A stretch of 64,000 bases of DNA, from positions 2,294,001 to 2,358,000 of the forward strand of contig OZ245804.1 of assembly GCA_965228265.1 (NCBI GenBank), in the 5' to 3' direction. Below, piece by piece: positions 16,643-23,748 of this stretch. The notes beneath the pieces are model-generated. The model worked only from the letters and a program-made list of their open reading frames with translations. It searched no databases and had not been told where the DNA came from. Both the position numbers and the translations under genes were made by a program. Each line of letters opens with the position of its first letter. Within the stretch, counting starts at the first letter, position 1. This DNA comes from GCA-2732755 sp965228265. GTDB taxonomy: Bacteria > Planctomycetota > Phycisphaerae > Phycisphaerales > UBA1924.

Positions 16643-17023
16643 ATGTCAGACGCCCCGCAGACGATCCCCGCCAAGCCCGAGATCACCTTCGACGAGTTCG
16701 CCAAGATCGATCTCAGAGTGGCTACCGTGGTCTCCGCCGAATTGCACCCCAACGCGGACAAGCTTCTGAAGCTCCAACTCGACGACGGTTCGGGCACGCC
16801 CCGCCAGATCTGCGCAGGCGTCCGGGCGTACTACGCGCCGGAAGACCTAGTCGGCAAGCAGGTTGTCATTGTGGCGAACCTCGCGCCGCGGACCATCCGA
16901 GGCGAGGAATCGCGTGGCATGATGCTCGCCGCGAGCAACGCCCCCAAGGGAGAGGGCGGCGAGCGTGATGTCGTCGCGGTCACCCTGATGTCACCGCTGG
17001 AGACAGGCTCAATCGTCTCGTGA
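16643..17023 (+). CDS. Stand-alone tRNA-binding domain protein (MetRS beta-like)
   Basis: A 126-residue protein consisting of one OB-fold tRNA-binding domain (PF01588), as found at the C terminus of bacterial methionyl-tRNA synthetase and in CsaA/Arc1p-type proteins. Motifs include FAKIDLRVATVVSAELHPNADKLLKLQLDDG, RQICAGVRAYYAPEDLVGK and NLAPRTIRGEESRGMMLAAS. It would bind tRNA elbows or assist a synthetase in trans. AGGAG precedes the ATG by about 7 bases. No methionyl-tRNA synthetase gene is next to it. The last 15 bases overlap the end of the convergent gene at 17009. Confidence 0.92.
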   Translation: MSDAPQTIPAKPEITFDEFAKIDLRVATVVSAELHPNADKLLKLQLDDGSGTPRQICAGVRAYYAPEDLVGKQVVIVANLAPRTIRGEESRGMMLAASNAPKGEGGERDVVAVTLMSPLETGSIVS

Positions 17024-17842
17024 GGGCGGCTTCTGTCCCCGCTCACGCTGGGATGGCCCACGGTCACGGTCATGCCGCGAGGGCTTGGCATCGTCCTCGC
17101 CCGATTCGATCCGCTCGAGCATGTGCTCGTACTGCTCGTTGATGCGCTGCTCGCGCTCGGACTCGGCTTTGGAAACCTCAGCCGAAAGTTCGTCGAGACG
17201 CTGCTCCGCGTCACGGAGTTCGTAGCGGGTCATCGCGGCCCGCGCATCGAACCCAAGCGCGATCGCGTTGCGAAGGTCGTCGCGTGCGAATGCCAGTTCC
17301 TCCTCGGTGGACTCGGAATCCTGCATGGCAATGCTCAGCGCTCTTGCGGCCTTCGCGATCTTGAGCCCCGCGAGCATCTCCTGCTTGGTCGCGTCGTACC
17401 GCTCTGGGTCGCGGTCTTTCAGATCGACGAGGCGCTGCAGCCTTGGCGCGAGCCTGCGGATCAGCCGTTCCCGCTCGGGCCCATCGGTCTCCAGCACGCG
17501 CTGGAATGGTGAGTCCTTACCACCGTTGAACTCGCTGTCCTCCTGGAGATCGCGCAAAACAGCGAGATACTCCTCGTCGTCGTTCTCGATCCGCGGCTCA
17601 GCTTGGTGACGATCGGGTTCATGCGGCCCTCCCTGCATAGGAGGCTCGGGTGTCTCGCCCCGATCGATCGCCTCGATCTGACGCTCCAGCCAACGCTCGC
17701 GCATCTGAAGGCGTTCAAGCTGATGCTTGAGATCTTCGCGGAGTTCTTCGCGTGTCGGTCTCGGCCTTTGCCTTTCACCCTGCGCCATGGCGGGGCCGGC
17801 GATAAGGGCAGCGGCGAACATCCCAATCAGGGCGCGTTTCAT
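17009..17842 (-). CDS. Secreted coiled-coil protein of an ECF sigma module
   Basis: A 277-residue protein with a signal peptide (MKRALIGMFAAALIAGPAMA, cleavage before Q21). The mature part is highly charged and helical, with long coiled-coil stretches (EELREDLKHQLERLQMRERWLERQIEAID and ELRDAEQRLDELSAEVSKAESEREQRINEQYEHMLERI) and a disordered basic tail. It is the third gene of a sigma factor/membrane anti-sigma/secreted protein set, starting with a 4-base ATGA overlap. That arrangement resembles three-part sensory modules in which a periplasmic helical protein controls the anti-sigma factor, but no sequence relation to CnrX or Spy can be claimed. Confidence 0.75.
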   Translation of the reverse strand: MKRALIGMFAAALIAGPAMAQGERQRPRPTREELREDLKHQLERLQMRERWLERQIEAIDRGETPEPPMQGGPHEPDRHQAEPRIENDDEEYLAVLRDLQEDSEFNGGKDSPFQRVLETDGPERERLIRRLAPRLQRLVDLKDRDPERYDATKQEMLAGLKIAKAARALSIAMQDSESTEEELAFARDDLRNAIALGFDARAAMTRYELRDAEQRLDELSAEVSKAESEREQRINEQYEHMLERIESGEDDAKPSRHDRDRGPSQRERGQKPPSRDD

Positions 17843-18303
17843 AGTGAACCTCCGAGATCCTGCCAGGCCGAATCCGATGAGAGCTCGTACTCGTTCGTAT
17901 CAATCTGGAGTTCGAGCATGTTGAGGCTTTCGTCGATCTCGTCCGCGTCGGCGATCAGCATGTCCATCGCGTCGAACGAGCTGAGCAGCAGATCGGTCGA
18001 GAGATCAGATTCCGGCTCTGCCGAGGCCACTTCATTCACGCTCTCGACATCCACGCTGAGCATCGGCATCCAGACGACGTAGCCCAGCAGCGCGATGCAA
18101 GCGGCGGTGGCGAACGGGATCCACGCCGTCGATTTCTTTCGGCGTCGCCCGGGCACACGGGCCGTGTGCTGCTGCTGCATGGCGTGCCAGACCCGGTCTT
18201 CGAACCCCGCGTCGGGCTCGCTCCGGTCGTGGCTCGACAGGCGTTCGAGCATGCTCTCCATGACAGGATCGCGTTCGCTCTGGTTGTTCATGTCGTTATT
18301 CAT
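17839..18303 (-). CDS. Single-pass membrane protein, likely anti-sigma factor
   Basis: A 154-residue protein with one membrane helix at about 61-80 (WIPFATAACIALLGYVVWMP) after a basic stretch (GRRRKKST). The cytoplasmic N-terminal 58 residues contain a short helical segment (FEDRVWHAMQQQ) of the sort that binds sigma factors. The periplasmic part is strongly acidic. It lacks the HxxxCxxC zinc motif of ZAS anti-sigma factors. The assignment rests on topology and on position: its start overlaps the end of the ECF sigma gene by 8 bases. Two Met codons compete (18303 and 18291). Confidence 0.7.
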   Translation of the reverse strand: MNNDMNNQSERDPVMESMLERLSSHDRSEPDAGFEDRVWHAMQQQHTARVPGRRRKKSTAWIPFATAACIALLGYVVWMPMLSVDVESVNEVASAEPESDLSTDLLLSSFDAMDMLIADADEIDESLNMLELQIDTNEYELSSDSAWQDLGGSL

Positions 18304-18922
18304 GACTGACTCCCGCCTTCGCGTCGGTGCCGAGGATCTTCCGGAGCTTGTGCATCGCGCGGTGGTGACGCGCGAGCAAGGTGCCCACGGGTTCGTTCAG
18401 AAGCTCCGCGATGGCTTTGAATTCCATGCCCGCCTGGTGGCGTAGTCCGATGATCTCCTGATCGGCGTCGCTCAGGCTGTCGATCGCCGACCGAAGTTTG
18501 CCGAGGTCGTCGCCCGGCTGTGATGGCTCGTCTTTGACGGAGATAGTCTGGACCGAGGTGCTCTCGATCCGCAGCCGCCTGGTGTTCCTGCGGATCTGAT
18601 CACGGATCCGGTTCATCGCGATGCGGAAGAGCCAGGACTCGAACTGGCCCCGTTCTGTATACCGACCCGTGGAAACGTGTTGGAACACCGAAGCAAACAC
18701 CGCCTGCGCAACCTCCTCAGATTCGTCCGGGTCTCGAAGCCGACTCTTGGCCAGCGCGTAGACCCGCCTGCCGTACCGCTCGATCAGCTCAGACCAGGCC
18801 TGACCGTCACCCCGGGCGGCCTCTGCAACGAGAACCGCCAACTCGTCAGCTGTGCCGGCAGACAATTCGCCCGCCGGATCGTCGGTTTCTCGCCCGGCGA
18901 TGTGCTCGTCCACAGCCGACAT
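18296..18922 (-). CDS. ECF-type RNA polymerase sigma factor (first module)
   Basis: A 208-residue sigma-70 family factor of ECF type. Region 2 is visible in AWSELIERYGRRVYALAKSRL, then DESEEVAQAVFASVFQHV and FESWLFRIAMNRIRDQIRRNTRR. Region 4 is in LSDADQEIIGLRHQAGMEFKAIAELLNEPVGTLLARHHRAMHKLRKIL. It directs transcription of a regulon controlled by the membrane protein encoded next. The start is uncertain: the frame is open to 19015, but that would overlap the divergent gene at 19000, so the ATG at 18922 is preferred even though its AGAAGG site sits too close to the codon. Confidence 0.92.
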   Translation of the reverse strand: MSAVDEHIAGRETDDPAGELSAGTADELAVLVAEAARGDGQAWSELIERYGRRVYALAKSRLRDPDESEEVAQAVFASVFQHVSTGRYTERGQFESWLFRIAMNRIRDQIRRNTRRLRIESTSVQTISVKDEPSQPGDDLGKLRSAIDSLSDADQEIIGLRHQAGMEFKAIAELLNEPVGTLLARHHRAMHKLRKILGTDAKAGVSHE

Positions 18923-18987
18923 CCTTCTGAAAGGCCAAACGCACTCGCGACTCTCGGATTGCGTCCCCAGCGCGCCTGCTGGACCGA

Positions 18988-18993
18988 TATCAT
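18988..18993 (+). promoter_or_regulatory. Putative -10 hexamer of a leaderless DUF4286 gene
   Basis: TATCAT lies exactly 6 bases before the ATG at 19000, so a transcript would begin at or next to the start codon. There is no ribosome site in the gap and no clear -35. Confidence 0.35.
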
Positions 18994-18999
18994 CGTCCG

Positions 19000-19329
19000 A
19001 TGACCGAGATTGCATACACCGTGATCGCCGAGACCGACTCGGAGGCCACCATGCGAGCCTATGTCGACTGGCTCACCGGCGGGCACATCCGCGACGTGAT
19101 CAATGCCGGGGCCAGCTCGGCCGCCCTGATTCTGCTCGATTCTGAGGGGGATGGCACCCACAGAGCCGAAATGAGGTATGTGTTTGGGTCCAGAGAAGCG
19201 TTCGAGGCGTATGAGCGGGGGCCCGCGGTGGCTCTCCGCGAGGAAGGAATCAGTCTGTTTGGCCCGAAAAGCGAACATCCGGTCCGCTTTCGGCGAACGC
19301 TGGGCGGGGTGGTCGCCGTTCTTCCCTAG
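19000..19329 (+). CDS. DUF4286-family protein
   Basis: A 109-residue protein of the small alpha/beta DUF4286 family, recognised by its opening IAYTVIAETDSEATMRAYVDWLTGGHIRDVINAGA and by VFGSREAFEAYERGPAVALREEG. The fold is a ferredoxin-like dimer related to antibiotic-biosynthesis monooxygenases, but the family has no established activity. There is no signal peptide. It starts 77 bases from the divergent sigma factor gene, and its TAG stop shares its last G with the GTG start of the next sigma gene, so it may be translated with that gene. Confidence 0.82.
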   Translation: MTEIAYTVIAETDSEATMRAYVDWLTGGHIRDVINAGASSAALILLDSEGDGTHRAEMRYVFGSREAFEAYERGPAVALREEGISLFGPKSEHPVRFRRTLGGVVAVLP

Positions 19330-20006
19330 TGCTGTCGGATCTTTCTCGGGCCTTCGAAGGGACCCCTTTGCCCGAAGTGAGCGATGAAACCCTCGTCAGC
19401 CGGTACGTGAAGGGCGATCGGTCTGCCCTGCGGGTGCTCATCGACCGGCACAAGAACGATCTTCTTCGTTTCTTGACGCGGCTCACGGGCGACCGCGATG
19501 CCGCCGAAGACGCGTTTCAAGAGACTTTTTTGCAATTTCACCTCTCTGCGCAGCGTTTTGACACCAGCCGGAAATTCAAACCGTGGATCTTCACGATCGC
19601 GGCGAACAAAGCCCGGGATGCCATGCGTAGAAAGGGCAGGAGGCCGGCTCTCGGTCTCTCAGCTCCGGTCGGCGGCAACGGCGGCGGGGGCACGATCGAA
19701 TTCGTGGACTTGATGGAGATGCCCGGGCCCAGACCCGAAGACGATCTGGACACCCGAGAGCAGCAGGAACTGGTAGCCAAAGCCATGGACTCCCTGTCCT
19801 TCACCCTCAGAGAAGTGCTCCTGCTGGCCTACTTCCAGCGGCTCAGCTACGCACAGATCGCCGAGGATCTGGACATCCCGCTCGGCACCGTCAAAAGCAG
19901 ACTTCACAGCGCCGTTGCAACCTTTGCCAAGGTGTACGGCAAACTGCTCGAAGAACGCGAGAAGCAATCGCCCAAAGAGCCCACCCGTGGAGGGACCACC
20001 CCGTGA
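19329..20006 (+). CDS. ECF-type RNA polymerase sigma factor (second module)
   Basis: A 225-residue ECF sigma factor. Region 2 is DETLVSRYVKGDRSALRVLIDRHKNDLLRFLTRLTGDRDAAEDAFQETFLQFHL with FKPWIFTIAANKARDAMRRKGRR. Region 4 is LREVLLLAYFQRLSYAQIAEDLDIPLGTVKSRLHSAVATFAKV. A glycine-rich insert (GGNGGGG) sits in the linker between them. The GTG at 19329 overlaps the stop of the upstream gene; a second GTG about 16 codons on is possible. The stop overlaps the GTG start of the membrane partner (GTGA), the usual coupling of a sigma factor and its regulator. Confidence 0.94.
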   Translation: MLSDLSRAFEGTPLPEVSDETLVSRYVKGDRSALRVLIDRHKNDLLRFLTRLTGDRDAAEDAFQETFLQFHLSAQRFDTSRKFKPWIFTIAANKARDAMRRKGRRPALGLSAPVGGNGGGGTIEFVDLMEMPGPRPEDDLDTREQQELVAKAMDSLSFTLREVLLLAYFQRLSYAQIAEDLDIPLGTVKSRLHSAVATFAKVYGKLLEEREKQSPKEPTRGGTTP

Positions 20007-21223
20007 CGTTGCGAAACGGACGCGCAACTCGACTCTGTCCCGAAGCCGAGAAGGCGCTGGATGCGCTGATCGAATCCGGCTGGGACCTCTCACGCGTGCC
20101 CGATGAATACCGACAAAGCGCCGAAGCACTGATCGACAACTTCGGCCACGCCTGCGAAGAGAGCCCCGAGGCGGCTCCCGAACTCGTCGAGGCCACCATC
20201 CGCAAGCTGATCAGCGAACCCATCGGCGAAGCCTCGCTCAGCGACGCCTCCGCCGACGCGCTCGATATGTGGAGCCTCTCGGGCTACCGCACCGGCAACG
20301 TTCCCAAGGGGCTCCGCGAGCAGGCCGAGCGGCACGAGGCCTTCGCCGAGATGATCTCCCGGTCCGTGACCGGCTCGGATCTCGACGTCACCGATGATCT
20401 GGTCGAGGGCACGCTCGGACGGATCGCCGAGTACGAGGCCCTCGCCGAGCCAAGGAGCTTCGCCTTCCCGATCAGGCTCAGGCTGACCGACATCGTCTCG
20501 GTCGCGGCTGTGCTGCTCATCGGGCTCTCCGTCACGCTCCCGGTGATCTCGACGTTCCGTTTCGAGTCCATGCGCAAGCTCAACGAGTCGAACTTCGCTG
20601 TCGCCTCGGTCGCGTTCGGCTCGTACGCCAACGACAACGAGGGGCGTTTGCCTGTCTACACGCCCTCGAGCGAGATTCTGAACCAGTCCGCGGGCGCACT
20701 GCGCCGGTGGTGGCTCGTGGGCCTTGACCCGCTCCAGTCCAACTCGGCGAACCTCTACACCCTGACCCGCGAGGGCTACACCTCGCTCGAATCGCTCGCC
20801 AGCCCGGGTAACGAGAACGCGGTTGAAGAACCGGCCAGCGACGACGCGGTCGACTGGGGCGAGTTCAACGAGGTTTCGTACAGCTTCAGGATTCTCCAGG
20901 GATCCCCGAGCGATGACCGGTGGGCCAGGCGGGGGCACGTGATCCTCACAGACCGCTCGCCGGTGATCCTCAAGGCCTATCAGGGGCTCCCGATCGACCC
21001 GTTCGAGAACTCCCCGAACCACGAGGGGCGCGGTCAGCACGTCCTCAACGGCGACGGCTCGGTCGACTGGCTCACGTCCCCCTGGCTGCCCCACAACGAC
21101 CAGATCTACCTCCCCCGGTTCCTGGAGAAGCTCGTCAACCCCGGCGTCCGCAGGACGGGAATGGTGCCCCTTCAGGGGATAGAGCGTCCGAGTTCGTACA
21201 CAGACGCCTTCGTCGGGCCATAA
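20003..21223 (+). CDS. Anti-sigma-like N terminus fused to a pseudopilin-like membrane domain
   Basis: A 406-residue protein encoded directly after an ECF sigma gene (GTGA overlap), so probably its regulator. Residues 1-150 are cytoplasmic, helical and acidic. A membrane helix at about 164-185 (IVSVAAVLLIGLSVTLPVISTF) leads straight into RKLNESNFAVASVAFGSYANDNEGRLP. That stretch has the layout of planctomycete pseudopilins after their first helix, as do the two real pseudopilins in this window. The C-terminal region ends with NHEGRGQHVLNGDGSVDWL, like the H-x-DG tail motif of that family. The prepilin-peptidase leader is missing, so it is not processed as a pilin. The C-terminal 220 residues should face the periplasm and could act as a sensor. 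Confidence 0.8.
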   Translation: MTLRNGRATRLCPEAEKALDALIESGWDLSRVPDEYRQSAEALIDNFGHACEESPEAAPELVEATIRKLISEPIGEASLSDASADALDMWSLSGYRTGNVPKGLREQAERHEAFAEMISRSVTGSDLDVTDDLVEGTLGRIAEYEALAEPRSFAFPIRLRLTDIVSVAAVLLIGLSVTLPVISTFRFESMRKLNESNFAVASVAFGSYANDNEGRLPVYTPSSEILNQSAGALRRWWLVGLDPLQSNSANLYTLTREGYTSLESLASPGNENAVEEPASDDAVDWGEFNEVSYSFRILQGSPSDDRWARRGHVILTDRSPVILKAYQGLPIDPFENSPNHEGRGQHVLNGDGSVDWLTSPWLPHNDQIYLPRFLEKLVNPGVRRTGMVPLQGIERPSSYTDAFVGP

Positions 21224-21237
21224 GCTCGTACTCAGCG

Positions 21238-21266
21238 TTGTCAGAGGCAAATTGGGGGCCTACGCT
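21238..21266 (+). promoter_or_regulatory. Promoter of rpmI-rplT
   Basis: TTGTCA (21238-21243, five of six consensus bases) is separated by exactly 17 bases from TACGCT (21261-21266). Transcription would start near 21273 and give a leader of about 56 bases with an AGAGGTGA ribosome site before the rpmI ATG. This is the best-formed sigma-70-type promoter in the window. Confidence 0.65.
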
Positions 21267-21328
21267 CCTCCTCTGCCGACAGGCAGGCGGGATGTCCCCG
21301 TGGTCAGCGTGATTAGAGGTGAGTTTCG

Positions 21329-21631
21329 ATGCCGAAGAACAAGGTCCACAAGGGTCTCCTGAAGCGGGTTCGGATTTCCAAATCCGGCAAGGTCCGTCAC
21401 CGCTCGGCCTACCACAAGCACCTCAGCTCCCACAAGAGCGGCAAGCGTCTGCGCCAGCTCCGCAAGGACCGCTTCGCGGCCAACCCGGACGCCAAGCGTT
21501 TCGAGAAACTGCTGTACCGCCGACTGCGTGGTCGCACCCAGCCCAAGGCCGCGATGCGTGTGAGCCCCTCGCCCGCCGCTCGCAAGGAAGCCCGCATGGC
21601 CGCCGCCAAGGCAGCCAAGTCGGGTGAGTAA
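21329..21631 (+). CDS. rpmI: 50S ribosomal protein L35, C-terminally extended
   Basis: A 100-residue ribosomal protein L35. The family core is clear in MPKNKVHKGLLKRVRISKSGKVRHRSAYHKH, HKSGKRLRQLRKD and the basic composition. The usual length is about 65 residues; here a further 35 rich in Ala, Arg and Lys follow (FEKLLYRRLRGRTQPKAAMRV to the end), probably an rRNA-contacting extension. AGAGGTGA precedes the ATG. It forms the common rpmI-rplT pair, but infC, which normally stands first in that operon, is not present; a strong promoter lies directly upstream instead. Confidence 0.95.
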   Translation: MPKNKVHKGLLKRVRISKSGKVRHRSAYHKHLSSHKSGKRLRQLRKDRFAANPDAKRFEKLLYRRLRGRTQPKAAMRVSPSPAARKEARMAAAKAAKSGE

Positions 21632-21715
21632 GTTTCGTTTCTGACAGACTCATTGCCCGTCGGGACCCAAGCCGGCTAAACCAGCCGCCCCGCCGGGTGT
21701 GAAGGAGAGCACACG

Positions 21716-22093
21716 ATGCCCCGCGCCACCAACGGCCCCGCACGCAACAAGTCCCGCAAGCGCATCCTCAAGCAGGCCAAGGGCTACTACGGTGCCCGCT
21801 CGAAGCACCGCAAGCTCGCCAAGCAGCAGGTCATCCGCTCGGGCGTCTTCGCTTACCGCGACCGCCGCACCTTCAAGCGAGACATGCGCTCGCTCTGGAT
21901 CACGCGTATCACCGCGGCTTGCAAGATGCGCGGCACCCGCTACAGCGCGTTCGTCAACGGCCTCAAGAACTCTGGCGTCCTGCTCAACCGCAAGATGCTG
22001 AGCCAGATCGCCATCGAGGAGCCCGCCGCCTTCGACCAGCTCGTAGAGATGGCCAACAAGGCCACGACCGCGACGCCCGCCAAGGCCGGTTGA
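21716..22093 (+). CDS. rplT: 50S ribosomal protein L20
   Basis: A 125-residue ribosomal protein L20, close to the normal 118. Family motifs include MPRATNGPARNKSRKRILKQAKGYYGARSKHR, AYRDRRTFKRDMRSLWITRITAACKMRGTRYSAFVNGLK and the LNRKMLSQIAI segment. L20 is an early assembly protein of the large subunit. AAGGAGAG precedes the ATG by about 7 bases. The 84-base gap after rpmI contains a CGGCT/AGCCG hairpin (AAACC loop) between other GC-rich arms; L20 represses its own mRNA in other bacteria by binding a leader RNA, so this gap could hold such a site, but no match to a known L20 site can be claimed. Confidence 0.97.
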   Translation: MPRATNGPARNKSRKRILKQAKGYYGARSKHRKLAKQQVIRSGVFAYRDRRTFKRDMRSLWITRITAACKMRGTRYSAFVNGLKNSGVLLNRKMLSQIAIEEPAAFDQLVEMANKATTATPAKAG

Positions 22094-22122
22094 TCCCCGT
22101 CACGCTGCACAATTCAGGCTGC

Positions 22123-22128
22123 TAGGCT
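22123..22128 (+). promoter_or_regulatory. Putative -10 hexamer of a leaderless site-2 protease gene
   Basis: TAGGCT ends 5 bases before the ATG at 22134, so the transcript would begin on the start codon. No Shine-Dalgarno sequence is present. The -35 region is poor, so the gene could also be read through from rplT. Confidence 0.35.
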
Positions 22129-22133
22129 AAACC

Positions 22134-22799
22134 ATGCTTGGATCATGGTGGGTTGCCAACGTTCTCGACATGCCCAACGGCAAGGTCGTTCTTGTGTCGT
22201 GGGTCGTCCTCGTCATCGGATCGATCATTCTGCACGAGCTCGCCCACGGCTGGGCCGCGATCCATCGCGGTGACCGCACGCCGATCGAGCTTGGCCACAT
22301 GACGTGGAACCCGATGGTCCATATGGGCCAGACGAGCCTGATCCTGTTTCTGGTTTTCGGCATCGCTTTCGGCGCGATGCCCGTTAACCCGAGCCGCATG
22401 CGGGGCAAGTACGCCGGTGCGTATGTAGCCGCGGCCGGCCCTGCGATGAACCTCCTGCTCGCGATCGCGTGCATGATCTTCGGCGGCCTGGTGCTGGCTT
22501 TCGAGAAACAGATCGGTGAGCCGTTGGCGGGCAACTCGTTGAGATTCTTCTCGCTCGGCGTCATGCTCAACGTGGTGCTGATGCTCTTCAACCTGCTCCC
22601 GATCCCGCCTTTGGACGGCAGCCGGATCCTGGCTGATTTCTCGCCGAGCTACGCAAGACTCTGGATGAGCGAGAACGCTCAATGGGTTGCGCTCGGCCTC
22701 TTCCTGCTTGTCTTCTTTTTCGCCGGGGACTACATCATCCCGCTCGGGTTCAGCGCCGCCGATCTCGGGATTGGCTTTGTCGCGGGCCTGTTCTCGTAA
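22134..22799 (+). CDS. Site-2 protease (peptidase M50) family membrane protein
   Basis: A 221-residue multi-pass membrane metalloprotease. The zinc-binding HELAH is at residues 34-38 inside the first helix, and the third ligand is in NLLPIPPLDGSR (N153 to D161), the NxxPxxxLDG motif of family M50. No PDZ domain is present, so this is the compact type (group III, SpoIVFB-like size). Such enzymes cut membrane-embedded substrates such as anti-sigma factors. That is suggestive here because two membrane anti-sigma candidates are encoded within 5 kb upstream, but the link is only positional. The gene starts 40 bases after rplT and ends 3 bases before the convergent arginase-family gene. Confidence 0.93.
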   Translation: MLGSWWVANVLDMPNGKVVLVSWVVLVIGSIILHELAHGWAAIHRGDRTPIELGHMTWNPMVHMGQTSLILFLVFGIAFGAMPVNPSRMRGKYAGAYVAAAGPAMNLLLAIACMIFGGLVLAFEKQIGEPLAGNSLRFFSLGVMLNVVLMLFNLLPIPPLDGSRILADFSPSYARLWMSENAQWVALGLFLLVFFFAGDYIIPLGFSAADLGIGFVAGLFS

Positions 22800-22802
22800 C
22801 CC

Positions 22803-23741
22803 TTACCGGCTCGAAGGCGCCACTGCTCGGCAGAGCTTGTAGAGCGTGCGGGCGCCGACGTTGGCGTCCCACTCGCTCCCGTCGGGCGATGGAGCGACCT
22901 CGACGAGATCCGCTCCAACGACACGCTTGCCCGAGTGCGCGACAGCCTGGAGTAGGGCCGTCGCCTGATTGAACGTCAGCCCGCCGGGTACAGGCGTGCC
23001 CGTGCCCGGGCAGAGCGCCGGTTCGAGCCCGTCGATATCGAACGTGACGTAGACGTTGTCCGGCAGCAGCCCGACGATTTCCTCCCAGATCTGCCGCCAG
23101 GAGAGCCCGTCATCGTGACGGGTAAACAGTTCGTCGTCGCCGTACACGCGAACGCGACCGTTCGTGGAGTTGGCGAACTCGATCTCCTCCGGGCAGTAAT
23201 CCCGAATGCCGACCTGAACGACTTTCGTGACCGCGGGGCAGCCCTCGATGATGTTGCGGATAACCGATGCGTGGGAGTAGGTGTACCCCTCGTACGCGGG
23301 GCGCAGGTCGAGGTGCGCGTCGATCTGAAGCAGCCCGATCTCGCCGACGTGCTCGGCGCAGGCCTCGATCTGGCCCTGGGGCACGCTGTGTTCGCCGCCC
23401 AGGATCACGGGCGTCTGGCCCCGGCCAAGGATCTCCCGGGCGCGTGTGGCGGCCTTCTCGCGGATCTCCTGACCGATCGCGTTGGGCTCGGCTTCCGCGT
23501 CGAACTCGATCGGCCGATCGACGTACACACCGAACCTTGCCGGTTCCGGGAATCGCGGATCGACGTAATCGAGTTGCGGGATCGCCTTCATGACGATCTC
23601 GGGACCTCGGCGCGTGCCCTTGCCATAGCTGGCGGTGCCGTCGTATCCGATCGGGACGATGACGATGGACGCGGTCTCGAGTGTGCACTCGGTGTCGAAG
23701 ATGCACTGCTCGTAGAGCGGCTCGTTGGTGTGTGTGTGCAT
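22803..23741 (-). CDS. Arginase/agmatinase-family ureohydrolase
   Basis: A 312-residue enzyme of the ureohydrolase superfamily. All binuclear manganese ligands are visible: H118 in GGEHSVP, D141, H143 and D145 in QIDAHLDLR, and D235 and D237 in TFDIDGLEP. It hydrolyses a guanidino compound to urea plus an amine. The agmatinase branch (SpeB, agmatine to putrescine) is the best guess from the GYDGTASYGKGTRRGP and TYSHASVIRNI motifs, but guanidinobutyrase or arginase cannot be excluded by eye. The ATG at 23741 is 7 bases after the stop of the M61 peptidase gene, so the two form an operon. The frame is open further upstream but only through that gene. Confidence 0.9.
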   Translation of the reverse strand: MHTHTNEPLYEQCIFDTECTLETASIVIVPIGYDGTASYGKGTRRGPEIVMKAIPQLDYVDPRFPEPARFGVYVDRPIEFDAEAEPNAIGQEIREKAATRAREILGRGQTPVILGGEHSVPQGQIEACAEHVGEIGLLQIDAHLDLRPAYEGYTYSHASVIRNIIEGCPAVTKVVQVGIRDYCPEEIEFANSTNGRVRVYGDDELFTRHDDGLSWRQIWEEIVGLLPDNVYVTFDIDGLEPALCPGTGTPVPGGLTFNQATALLQAVAHSGKRVVGADLVEVAPSPDGSEWDANVGARTLYKLCRAVAPSSR

Positions 23742-23748
23742 GTGCGGG

